From NCBI GenBank assembly GCA_016946835.1, contig JACVTC010000157.1, positions 62,001 through 126,000 of the forward strand: 64,000 nt of DNA. The letters are read 5' to 3'. This document shows positions 10,381 to 19,533 of the stretch, one piece after another; within the stretch, counting starts at the first letter, position 1; each line of letters begins with the position of its first letter. The notes under the pieces were generated by a model. It saw nothing but the letters and a program-made list of their open reading frames with translations. It was not told the origin of the DNA and searched no databases. The translations under genes and the position numbers were made by a program. Source of the stretch: Neocallimastix lanati (nom. inval.). Taxonomy: Eukaryota; Neocallimastigomycota; Neocallimastigomycetes; Neocallimastigales; Neocallimastigaceae.

Positions 10381-13300
10381 ATCAACAAACCTGCTATTGG
10401 TACCATCTCGGAAACAATTTTACAAGCATATTCTAATTCCACTATTGCTAGTGAAGTAGTTGAATTAAAAATTTCCATTGGGTGTAGAACGTTTGTTGAA
10501 TATTTTAGGGTTATTGAAAAAGATGACATTTTTGATGTCTTAATAGGTGTCGATTCTCTTAAGAAAAATAGATTTGATATCAATCTAGTTAAAGATAAAT
10601 TATATTATATTGATGAAAATAATAATTCTACTGAATTAGCTGATCTATACTATGATATAGACTCACCTATTCCGAATTCAGAAGATCATGCTCAAGATGA
10701 ACATATTGAACAAAACCCTATGTTGCTAACAGTAACTGTTGTAAATGACGAAAATAACGATGCAAATGATTCTGATAAAATTAAACAAAATATAATTGAT
10801 GAAATTATACAAACTATTCCTGAAAATTTCAAAAAAATAGTGAGGGATTTATTTTATAAAAATTTTGATATTATAGCAATAAAAACAGATGATCTTGGTA
10901 AATCAAAACTTCTCCCTCATAGGATCGAACTAGTACCAGGTGCCCAACCAATAAAACAAAAATCATATAGAATACCTAAATCTCTCATGGACGTATTAAA
11001 ACAGGAATTAATAAAATTAATTGAAAATTACCTTATTGAACCTTCCTTCTCATCATGGTCTTCACCGGTGGTACTTGTTCCAAAGAAAAATGGTAACAAA
11101 TGGCGATTGTGTGTTGACTATCGCAAATTGAATAAATTTACCATTAAGGATGCTTATGCACTACCATTAATCGATGATATCTTTAATTATATTGGCAATA
11201 ATTCCCAATATTTATCTACTATTGATTTGTTTTCTGGATATCATCAAATACCCATGGCTGAAGAAGATAAAGATAAAACAGCCTTTACCACTATGTTTGG
11301 AAATTATAACTTCAGAGTCATGCCATTTGGGTTATGCAACGCTCCGGCTTCATTTCAACGTGAAATGAACAGGATTTTTATGGACTTAATTGGTGTTTGC
11401 GTTTTTATTTATATTGATGATATTATTGTATTTTCAAAAACATTAGAAGATCATATTAATGATTTGGGTAAGGTTTTTAAAATTTTAAATGATAATGAAT
11501 TAAAAATAAATATTGAGAAATGTACCTTTTTCAAAAATAAAGTCACTCTTCTCGGTCACATTCTTTCTACCGAAGGTATTTCCCCCATTCCTGAGAAGGT
11601 CAAAGTTATTATAAACTGGATTCCTCCTAAAGACAAAACTCAATTGCGATCCTTTCTTGGCGCCATTGGTTATTACAGAAAGTTTATTTACAATTTTGCT
11701 CAAGTTGCATATCCATTGTTCCAATTACTTAAGAAAGATGTTCCTTTTATTTGGTCTGAGGACTGCACAGTTGCTTTCGAAGAACTGAAAAATAAATTAG
11801 TAAGTGCTCCTATCTTAACACCTCCTGACTATAAGAAACCATTTATTATTCGCACAGACGCATCAAGGACAGGCTTAGGTGGTGTTTTACTTCAAGTTAA
11901 AGATAATATAGAAGTTCCAATCTATTTCGAAAGTAGATCCCTTTCCCCTTCGGAAAATAACTACAGTGTTACTGACTTGGAAGGAAAGGCAGTGTTCCAT
12001 TGTGTAAGGAAGTTCAAGTGTTTTCTCACGGGTAGCCCTTTTGTAACAACCTTGTATACTGATCATAAGCCCCTAGTTAGTATTTTTACTAATAAAGAAC
12101 CTCTTACTAGCCGCTATCTTAAATGGGTAACGGAAGTCAGTATTCTGAACGTGAAAGTTCAGTATCAAGAGGGGAAGAAGAATGTTCTAGCAGACGCGTT
12201 GTCTAGATTGTCTTGTAAAAATAATAAGGAAATAGTAAATGTAATATATAATGATAGTAATAACAGTAATAGAAATAATAATATAGATAATAAAATAAAT
12301 AATAATATAAATAATAATAATGATGCCATAAATAACTTTATGCAAGAATACGTCAGGAAGAGAATAGTTACTATTGATGGTATTGAGTACTATAAGCAAA
12401 ATGATAAATTAAGAAGAATTATTAGTAATAATGAAGAAAAAGTTAAATTAATTAACGCTGCTCATGACATAGGTCACGAAGGCATTTTCAAAACCTATAA
12501 TAGACTAAAGAGAGACTTTTATTGGACGAACATGAAGAAGGATGTAACTGCTTTCATTAAATGTTGTCATAGATGCCAATTATATAGACCTCAAGGACTG
12601 AACAAATTTTCAGAGGACCTAGCTACTAAGCCTGGACTCCCCTTTTCTCGTGTTGGTCTGGACCTAGTAGGACCATTACCTAAAACAAATAACGATAATA
12701 GATATATAATAGTTTTGGTTGACTATTTAACAAAGTGGGTGGAGGCAGAACCACTCAAAACTACAGAATCTGAAGATGTAATTAAGTTTCTTAAGAAGGT
12801 ATTTTCCCGTCATGGAATACCAGAAGTTTTAGTCACTGATAATGGACCACAGTTCATATCAGATAAGACTAAAGCCTTCTTGGATTTACATGACGTATTT
12901 GTATATTATATCACTACTTACCACCCAGCATCGAATGGTGAAGTAGAAAATAGAAATAAAGAAATCTGTAAGTATTTACGTTTATTAGGTGAAAGAACAG
13001 AAGATTGGGATGAAACTCTATACAGCGCTCTTTGGGCTTTAAGAACTTGTAAGAACGAAGTTACAAAATATAGTAGTTTCGAGCTGCTCTATGGAAGAAG
13101 GGACCTACAACCATTTGAGCTCCAAATAAATCTAGAAAGAAGAAATGAAGAAAAATCGGAAGAAGAGTACTGGCTCAGGAAGTTTTTAACGCACGATAAA
13201 TGGATAAGGGAAGCTATAAACAATATCGAAACAGCAAATAAATTATGGGAAGACAGAAGAAGACAAATAAAAAGAATGAAAAGTAATTACAAACCTGGAG

Positions 13301-13494
13301 AGCTAGTTTTGGTAAAGGTGTTCAACAGAAGAAAGCTGGATCCATATTTCACTGGTCCATTAAAGATAATAAAACAAGAATTAAACACGGTAACGGTCTG
13401 TGATCCTATCACAGGGGAAATAGCTGACAGGAATATTCATCTAAAAAACATAGTTCCGTACTTTACCGAAGTAGATATAGAGGAAGAAGAGTAA
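10381..13494 (+). CDS. pol: Element A pol: protease end, RT, RNase H, integrase
   Basis: Same frame as 9157-10380 beyond one TAA. The first Met of this part is at 10720, but homology to element B (KDDIF-LIGVDSL) begins right after the stop. Domains in order: rest of the protease to about 10600; RT with LVPKKNGNKWRLCVDYRKLN near 11070 and catalytic YIDD at 11410-11421; RNase H with RTDAS near 11851 and YTDHK near 12055; Asn-rich linker near 12220-12340; integrase zinc finger with H at 12463 and 12475 and C-X2-C at 12565-12576; catalytic D (12661), D (12838), E (12946), the last two 35 residues apart (DD35E); GPY/F-type C-terminal module near 13345. No chromodomain is recognisable. The product makes the cDNA and inserts it. 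Confidence 0.9.
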   Translation: MNKPAIGTISETILQAYSNSTIASEVVELKISIGCRTFVEYFRVIEKDDIFDVLIGVDSLKKNRFDINLVKDKLYYIDENNNSTELADLYYDIDSPIPNSEDHAQDEHIEQNPMLLTVTVVNDENNDANDSDKIKQNIIDEIIQTIPENFKKIVRDLFYKNFDIIAIKTDDLGKSKLLPHRIELVPGAQPIKQKSYRIPKSLMDVLKQELIKLIENYLIEPSFSSWSSPVVLVPKKNGNKWRLCVDYRKLNKFTIKDAYALPLIDDIFNYIGNNSQYLSTIDLFSGYHQIPMAEEDKDKTAFTTMFGNYNFRVMPFGLCNAPASFQREMNRIFMDLIGVCVFIYIDDIIVFSKTLEDHINDLGKVFKILNDNELKINIEKCTFFKNKVTLLGHILSTEGISPIPEKVKVIINWIPPKDKTQLRSFLGAIGYYRKFIYNFAQVAYPLFQLLKKDVPFIWSEDCTVAFEELKNKLVSAPILTPPDYKKPFIIRTDASRTGLGGVLLQVKDNIEVPIYFESRSLSPSENNYSVTDLEGKAVFHCVRKFKCFLTGSPFVTTLYTDHKPLVSIFTNKEPLTSRYLKWVTEVSILNVKVQYQEGKKNVLADALSRLSCKNNKEIVNVIYNDSNNSNRNNNIDNKINNNINNNNDAINNFMQEYVRKRIVTIDGIEYYKQNDKLRRIISNNEEKVKLINAAHDIGHEGIFKTYNRLKRDFYWTNMKKDVTAFIKCCHRCQLYRPQGLNKFSEDLATKPGLPFSRVGLDLVGPLPKTNNDNRYIIVLVDYLTKWVEAEPLKTTESEDVIKFLKKVFSRHGIPEVLVTDNGPQFISDKTKAFLDLHDVFVYYITTYHPASNGEVENRNKEICKYLRLLGERTEDWDETLYSALWALRTCKNEVTKYSSFELLYGRRDLQPFELQINLERRNEEKSEEEYWLRKFLTHDKWIREAINNIETANKLWEDRRRQIKRMKSNYKPGELVLVKVFNRRKLDPYFTGPLKIIKQELNTVTVCDPITGEIADRNIHLKNIVPYFTEVDIEEEE

Positions 13495-13601
13495 AAACAA
13501 AAACAAAAACAAAAATAAAATAAAAAAAAAAAAAAAAAAAAAAAAAATAATTAAATTAATATTTTTAGTATATAGTATTATAAATATAAATATATATAGT
13601 A

Positions 13602-13632
<31 letters not shown>

Positions 13633-13804
13633 CGTAATAGATAATAATAATTGTTAACAATAGCATATATAGGAAAAGATAATATATATAATAGAATAAA
13701 ATATATAATACAATATGAAGAATAGAAAATAAATTATAAATATTAAAATATAGATAGAACATAAATAAATATATATTGAATTTAGGCAATATAGTATAAG
13801 TTAG

Positions 13805-13864
<60 letters not shown>

Positions 13865-14191
13865 TAGTAGATATTTTATGAATAACGATGATATAATATT
13901 TATATATATATATATATATAGAAAAATAATTTACAAATTGTATTTTGACAAATAAATAATATCATAATAATTATAGTAAATAGTAATATTAAAATTAATA
14001 ATCAGTAAGGTATATATATACTTAACATTTGTGAACACATAAAAATATTAAAACTTCAATATAAAATTCAGTTATTTTTTTTTTTATTATTATTTATTTT
14101 ATTTTAATTGACAATGAAAATAAGTTACATTACGAATAACACGTAAGATATAAGCAATATATAAGATATAAGCTAGATATGTATATATATA

Positions 14192-14243
<52 letters not shown>

Positions 14244-14544
14244 TATATTAATTATAACAATAAACAAGAAGATATTAGATTAAATATATATATAATATTG
14301 AATTAATAATTTAATCTATAAATTTCAAAATTTCAATTACGAAATTTCAATTTCAAAATCTCATTTCAATTTCAAAATTTCAATTACGAAATTTCAATTT
14401 CAAAATCTCATTTTAATTTCAAAAATTTAATGAAAAATTTTACAATTATTCAATATATATAATAATGACTTACCTAAAAAAAAAAAATTTTTTTTTTTAG
14501 TAGACATATTTAAATTATTAATATCGATTATACCACTAGTTCTT
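13495..14544 (+). other. Non-coding 3' region of element A
   Basis: About 1 kb between pol stop and the PPT hairpin. It contains long A tracts (13526-13547, 13606-13632, 13808-13846, 14197-14227) flanked by AT repeats, and a duplicated motif of the type AATTTCAATTTC near 14330-14420. No ORF is credible. Confidence 0.7.
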
Positions 14545-14563
14545 GACTTCAAGGGACGAAGTC
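14545..14563 (+). promoter_or_regulatory. Conserved hairpin upstream of the polypurine tract (A)
   Basis: GACTTC pairs with GAAGTC around the loop AAGGGAC. The same hairpin precedes the PPT in element B (24960-24980) and element E (60978-60998). The role is unknown; the position suggests plus-strand priming or 3' RNA processing. Confidence 0.7.
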
Positions 14564-14570
14564 TAGGCTA

Positions 14571-14583
14571 AGTGGGGGCGTTT
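14571..14583 (+). other. Polypurine tract of element A
   Basis: AGTGGGGGCG plus TTT directly before the TGGTACGG start of the 3' LTR. Confidence 0.7.
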
Positions 14584-15155
14584 TGGTACGGTGCCGAATT
14601 AAAAATATAATTTTAATATAAATAGTAAAGTTAAATAGGAAATAATTATAAAATAATTATATATAATAATATTAATTAAATTTAAAATAATATAAAAAAA
14701 AAATATTAGTAAAGATAGTAAAGATAATATATAAATTGAACCAATAGGATTTAATAAAAATAAATATATAAATATGAAAGAAAAATGATTTTTTTGACAG
14801 ACGTAGTTTAATTAGTTTAGAATTAGGAAGTTATAAATCTAAGTTAGAGATACTTAGAAAATAATTAATTTAGTAAAATATAAAATAAATACTTATTAAA
14901 GTTAAGGTTTAATTATTCAAGGGAATAGATTAAAATAACTAATAAGTATTTAAAAATAATTAATGTAAAAAAAAAATATATATATATATTTTAATAAAAC
15001 AAAACGACAACAAATATTCTTTTATCTTTTTCTTATTATTTTTATTTAATCTTTTTGTGTGATAATTATTATAATTCTTTTATTAGAATATATAATTTTA
15101 TAATAAAACTTGCATTCACGAACCACCCGATACAATATAAAAATTATTCGTATCA
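14584..15155 (+). repeat. 3' LTR of element A
   Basis: 572-bp direct repeat of 7123-7696, TGGTACGGTG to ATTCGTATCA. It is followed by CATA and a complete B-type LTR. Confidence 0.92.
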
Positions 15156-15159
15156 CATA

Positions 15160-16331
15160 TAATACGGGGTGTCACTAAATACCTTGTATTTCCTATTAAA
15201 TACTCTTAATAATAATAAAATAAAATTATTATTAAATATTCTTATTAAAATCTTTTATTAATATTAAATATAATAAAAATTATTATTAAATATTCTTATA
15301 AATTTCTTTTATTAATATTAAATATAATAAAAATTATTATTAAATATTCTTATAAAATTCTTTTATTAATATCAAATCTAATAAAAATTATTATTAAATA
15401 TTCTTATTAAAATCTTTTATTAATATTAAATATAATAAAAATTATTATTAAATATTCTTATAAATTTCTTTTATTAATATTAAATATAATAAAAATTATT
15501 ATTAAATATTCTTATAAAATTCTTTTATTAATATCAAATCTAATAAAAATTATTATTAAATATTCTTATAAAATTCTTTTATTAATATCAAATCTAATAA
15601 AAATTATTATTAAATATTTTATTAATATTAAATATAATAAAAATTATTACTAAATATTCTTATTAAAAATTATATAATATTTAAATCATTACTAATTCTT
15701 ATTTTTATATTAAGAATAATAAAAACCTATTTCAATAAATATTTGATGTAAAATACAGAATTATAAGTTTCTGTATAATATTTTCTAAAACCTTTGAAAT
15801 AAACTAAAAATAAAACAAAAATTAAAAATAAATTAAATCTTTATTAAAATAAAAATGAACTAAAATACAGAAGAATTCCAATAATAAAAATGATCTAAAA
15901 TACAGAAAATATCAATTCTGTATAATTCTCTCTCTGAATAACAATATCAAGAAGAAGCTACCGCCCAGAATGCCCTTCGTGATACAAGCTCCAAATTAAT
16001 TTTTTATATTTTAATTTAATAAATGTTATTTTTTTTTTTAAAAAATAATTTAAAATAATAGTTAAAAATTAAAATAAAATAGTTATAATAGTTTTTTTTT
16101 TATAAAGAATATATTAATAATAAATAAAATGTATTAAAATAAAAGTATAAAAAGAAGAATAAATTTCTTTCTTTTTAATACTTGGAACAAATAATTTCAA
16201 TTTTAAATTTAAATAAAGAATATTTTAAAATTTAATTTTTTTTCTTGTTTCCAAATTTATTTTTATAGTTATGTGTTAATATTTATTTTTTTGTTTTGAA
16301 TATCTTAGTGTTTCAACCCCAGCCCGTATCA
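15160..16331 (+). repeat. Solo LTR, type B
   Basis: About 1172 bp, homologous along its length to the B 3' LTR at 25001-26231. It starts TAATACGGGG (TGATACGGGG in the 3' LTR) and ends CAGCCCGTATCA. In intact copies the ends are inverted repeats (TGATACGGG/CCCGTATCA). CATA lies on both sides (15156-15159, 16332-16335). It contains a 54-bp tandem array and no coding sequence. Confidence 0.85.
15216..15660 (+). repeat. 54-bp tandem repeats inside the B LTR
   Basis: About eight units of roughly 54 bp, each beginning TTATTATTAAATATTCTTAT and containing CTTTTATTAATAT. The same array fills about 25070-25560 of the B 3' LTR, with a different order of unit variants, so unit number and order change between copies. 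Confidence 0.8.
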
Positions 16332-16335
16332 CATA

Positions 16336-16850
16336 TGATACGGTACCACCATAAATACCATAATTTAGTGAAATTTAGGTTAGGAATTATTTGATAAAAT
16401 CTTATTGGTTAATAATAATTTTGTAATAATATATATAGTTAGTAAATAATAATAGTTTAAGGAATGGTTCTTTTATTAATATTAATTTAGTTTATTAATA
16501 ATTTAACCTATAAACATGTTTATTAGTATAGTTTAGTGTAGTTTTATATTTAGTTTACATTAATAATATGATAGATTTTAGTAATTAATTATATTTTATT
16601 GAATGATTTAATTATATTTTAACTAATTAACAACTATTTATATTGATGATGTATTTTTATTGATGAATGATAATAAATAAATAAAATAAATAAACTAAAT
16701 AAACTAAATATTAAAGTGTGAATATTATTATTGTGTGTATTATTCTATATAATATTAGAATATATTATTTTGTCAATTATTCCCTACTGTTATCGTCCAA
16801 ATAAAATAAAATAAATATTGATATTGATGTTTAATAAAAATATCGTATCA
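16336..16850 (+). repeat. Solo LTR, type C
   Basis: 515 bp from TGATACGGTACCACC to TATCGTATCA. It aligns with 5131-5788. CATA precedes it and CATG follows. Confidence 0.75.
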
Positions 16851-16855
16851 CATGT

Positions 16856-17345
16856 TGTAAGAAACTTAGATAAATTTATTATTTTATTATAAAATTTATC
16901 TATCTTTCTTATTTAATACATTAATTTAATATATTAAATTATTGTATTTAGTTATTTAGTTTAACCAATAATATTTATTTATTAATTTATATATATTTGA
17001 TTCTCTTGAGTTCTCTTCGAGAAATCAAGAGTTATTATTTTAGAATTTTTATAATAAATAATAATTCAAATAAAATAAATAATTAATAAAACAAAACCCT
17101 TTTAATAAAACATATTTTATAAATATTTGTGTCTTTTATTCCTTTTGTGTTATTGTTTATTATAAACTTTCTATAATAAACTCTATCTTATATTTAAGTT
17201 AAGTATAATTATTTATTTATATTATTTTATATTTATTTAATTATATTTAATTTTATTTTCTCAAATTAATGTTAATTAGTAATAATTAGTGTTAATTTGT
17301 AGTTAAGAAATTATTTATAATTAATTTTATAAGTAATTTCTTACA
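16856..17345 (+). repeat. Solo LTR, type D
   Basis: 490 bp starting TGTAAGAAAC and ending TTTCTTACA (inverted ends TGTAAGAAA/TTTCTTACA). It is flanked by a perfect 5-bp direct repeat CATGT (16851-16855 and 17346-17350), the expected target duplication. It contains a hairpin at 17003-17031 (12 of 13 positions paired, 3-nt loop), also seen in related LTRs near 32.4 and 63.5 kb. Confidence 0.8.
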
Positions 17346-17349
17346 CATG

Positions 17350-17398
17350 TGATACGGGGTGTCACTAAATACAAGGTATTTAGTGACACCCCGTATCA
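17350..17398 (+). repeat. 49-bp palindrome of B LTR ends in place of the B 5' LTR
   Basis: Two perfect 23-bp inverted arms (17350-17372 and 17376-17398) separated by AAG. The left arm is the start of the B LTR. The right arm is its reverse complement, and it ends with GTATCA as the B LTR does. It sits where the 5' LTR of element B should be. Confidence 0.9.
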
Positions 17399-18183
17399 GA
17401 CCTTTAATTGAAAAATCCATAAAGCCCTTGTTTCAATAGGCAGGAACAGTTAAAGGTTACTTGGAACTGACGATTAAATAGTGGAGGTCGAAAGACGCAG
17501 AGTAAATGCTTGCGGGAATCAAAAATAATAATAAAGTTATAACATATATATGATTGTCCCTTATTAAAATATATTCAAAAAAAATATACTAATTTATATA
17601 ATAATAATTCTACTAACAAACCTTTTCTATCGCTAAAAACTATTCTTCATTTTGGAATTTGTTCTAAAAAAAAAAAAAAAAATTTCTTCTATAATAATTA
17701 TTTTCCTTTTAATAGTTTTACTTTATCATTTATTTTTTCTGTTAAAATCAAAAAAAAAAAAAAAAAATAAATAAATTTCTATATATTTATAAATAAATTT
17801 CCTTTAAAACTCAATTTTAAATAATATAAAAAAAAAAAAAAAAAAAAAATTTATATCTTCATTTCTATAAAAGAAATTTTGTGTTCTTTATTGTTCTTTA
17901 TTAATAAAAGAAAATATATAAATATATTTACTCTGTAATATTTATCTTTCCTTTTTTAAAAAAAAGATTTTCTTTATCATTTTTTTTGTTAAAATCTATA
18001 TATATATATATATATAAATATTATAAAATAAATTTCTCTATAAAATTATATTTTAAATAAAATAAATAAAAAAAATATATATATATAACCACATAAAAAA
18101 AAAATTTTTTTTTATATATTCGTTTCTATTTAAGCAATTTTGTGTTCTTCTGTGTTCTTTCTTCAAAAAAAAAAAAAAAAAAA
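17399..18183 (+). other. Leader region of element B
   Basis: 785 bp between the palindrome and the gag ATG. The first ~120 bp are unusually GC-rich for the window. The rest is poly(A)/(T) rich, with A18 directly before the ATG. No primer site was recognised. Confidence 0.55.
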
Positions 18184-19511
18184 ATGAAGATTAGCGAAAT
18201 AGCTAAATTATTGCCACGACTTGGTAGTTTCGATAGGGACATAGAATCATGGGCTGAAGAGTTCAATAGGGTAATGGAACTCTCAGATATTGATGACCCT
18301 AGAAAAATGTTTGCTTGGGCAAAAGAATGTATTCCTGGACGATTAAAAGGAGTAATTGAAGATCTTAAATAAGAAGATGAAGAGGCTGAAATGATCATAT
18401 ATCCAAGTATTGCGGATATTAAAACAGCGATTGAAAAATTTTTAGATATTACTCCTCAAGAAAAATGCTTTAACTTAAAATCACTCAAAATACAAAAGGG
18501 TGAATCAATTAAAGACTTTAACTGGAGATACGGTAAATTATACGGATCACTTACTCCAGAAAGTCAAGCATTTATTACTATTAATGATTACACGGATTCA
18601 TTATTAAGTCGTCCATATGCTAGAAAGGAAGTAATAACTTCTCAACCAGCTAATTTAGAAGAAGCATTTAAAATAGCTGAACTTGCAGAGACTGCATCTG
18701 AAATGCCCAATAGAAATAGAAATGTCGTTATGTTTATCAATACTTATGGAGGTCTAAATTCTATTTTTCCAAATAATTATAATAATAATTATAATAATAG
18801 AAATTATAACAATCCTAATAATTATGAATACAATAATTATCGCTCTAATTATAATAATTATAACTATAATAATTATAATAATTATAATAAAAATAATGGT
18901 TATAATCATTCAAATAATTATAATAATAATTATCGAAATTCTTATAATAATAATTATAACTCTATTAATAACAGAAATATAAATCATTCCGAAATGGTTA
19001 TAATAGTGGTAATAATTATAATAACAATAATCCAAATTTTAACAACATGAATAATAACTTTAGCAATAATAAAGTATCCGGAATTAAAAATAATTTAAGA
19101 AATCAAAATTTTATGTCTAATAATATTAATCTAAATTGTTTTAAATGTCATCAACCTGGTCATAGGATGCAAGATTGTCCTTATACTTATTAAGAACTAG
19201 CTGATATGGAAGCTACTGGAAGACTTAATAACAATAATCTCTACATTACAAATAACAGCAATATAAACAGAAATCATAACATAAACAATAATAATAACTA
19301 TGATAGTAATTATAATATTAGTAATTTAAATAGAAACTCTAATTTTAATACTAATAATGTAAATAATTATAACTCAAATGGAAACTTTAATGTTAATACT
19401 AATTATAATAATACTAGTTATAACAGTTCAAATCCTAATCATAATAACATAGATCCTATTAATAATAACCAAAATTTCTTTAATAACAATAATCAACCTT
19501 TAAACTTCTAA
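18184..19511 (+). pseudogene. gag: Element B Gag, broken
   Basis: Homologous to element A Gag: ESWAEEF and KMFAWAKE correspond to DSWINDF and QIFTWAKE. It starts at the ATG 18184, right after an A18 run. A TAA at 18370-18372 interrupts the frame where A has sense codons; the same frame continues to about 18990. There a one-base indel moves the rest to another frame, which carries the CCHC knuckle (19137-19178, C-X2-C-X4-H-X4-C). A second TAA lies at 19191 where A has Lys/Gln, followed by ELADMEATGRL. The frame ends at 19509-19511 just after TTTAAAC. The linker is Asn-rich. Confidence 0.85.
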
Positions 19512-19533
19512 ATGGGAGAAGGAATACTCCCAT
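19499..19533 (+). promoter_or_regulatory. -1 ribosomal frameshift signal (element B)
   Basis: TTTAAAC at 19499-19505 in the gag frame (CCT-TTA-AAC), then 6 nt including the stop. ATGGGAG (19512-19518) then pairs with CTCCCAT (19527-19533) around an 8-nt loop. All seven pairs are Watson-Crick. The pol frame is -1 and open from the slip point. Confidence 0.85.

Larger units (their letters stand above)
7123..15155 (+). mobile_element. Ty3/gypsy element A, nearly intact
   Basis: Order: 5' LTR, tRNA-Lys primer site, gag, -1 frameshift signal, protease-RT-RNase H-integrase, about 1 kb of non-coding A-rich DNA, hairpin, polypurine tract, 3' LTR. The RT-RNase H-integrase order defines Ty3/gypsy. The two LTRs differ only by a few small indels, so the insertion is young. 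One in-frame TAA (10378-10380) splits pol. The flanks do not form a simple target duplication (AAATA on the left, CATAT on the right), which points to a rearrangement after insertion. Confidence 0.9.

Noticed and set aside
17399-17520. GC-richer leader of element B as a possible RNA gene
   Set aside because: No Pol III boxes and no stable fold seen by eye; best taken as retroelement leader.
18370-18372. TAA inside B gag as a programmed readthrough site
   Set aside because: Element A has sense codons at the same place, and B gag carries further stops and a shift, so decay is simpler.
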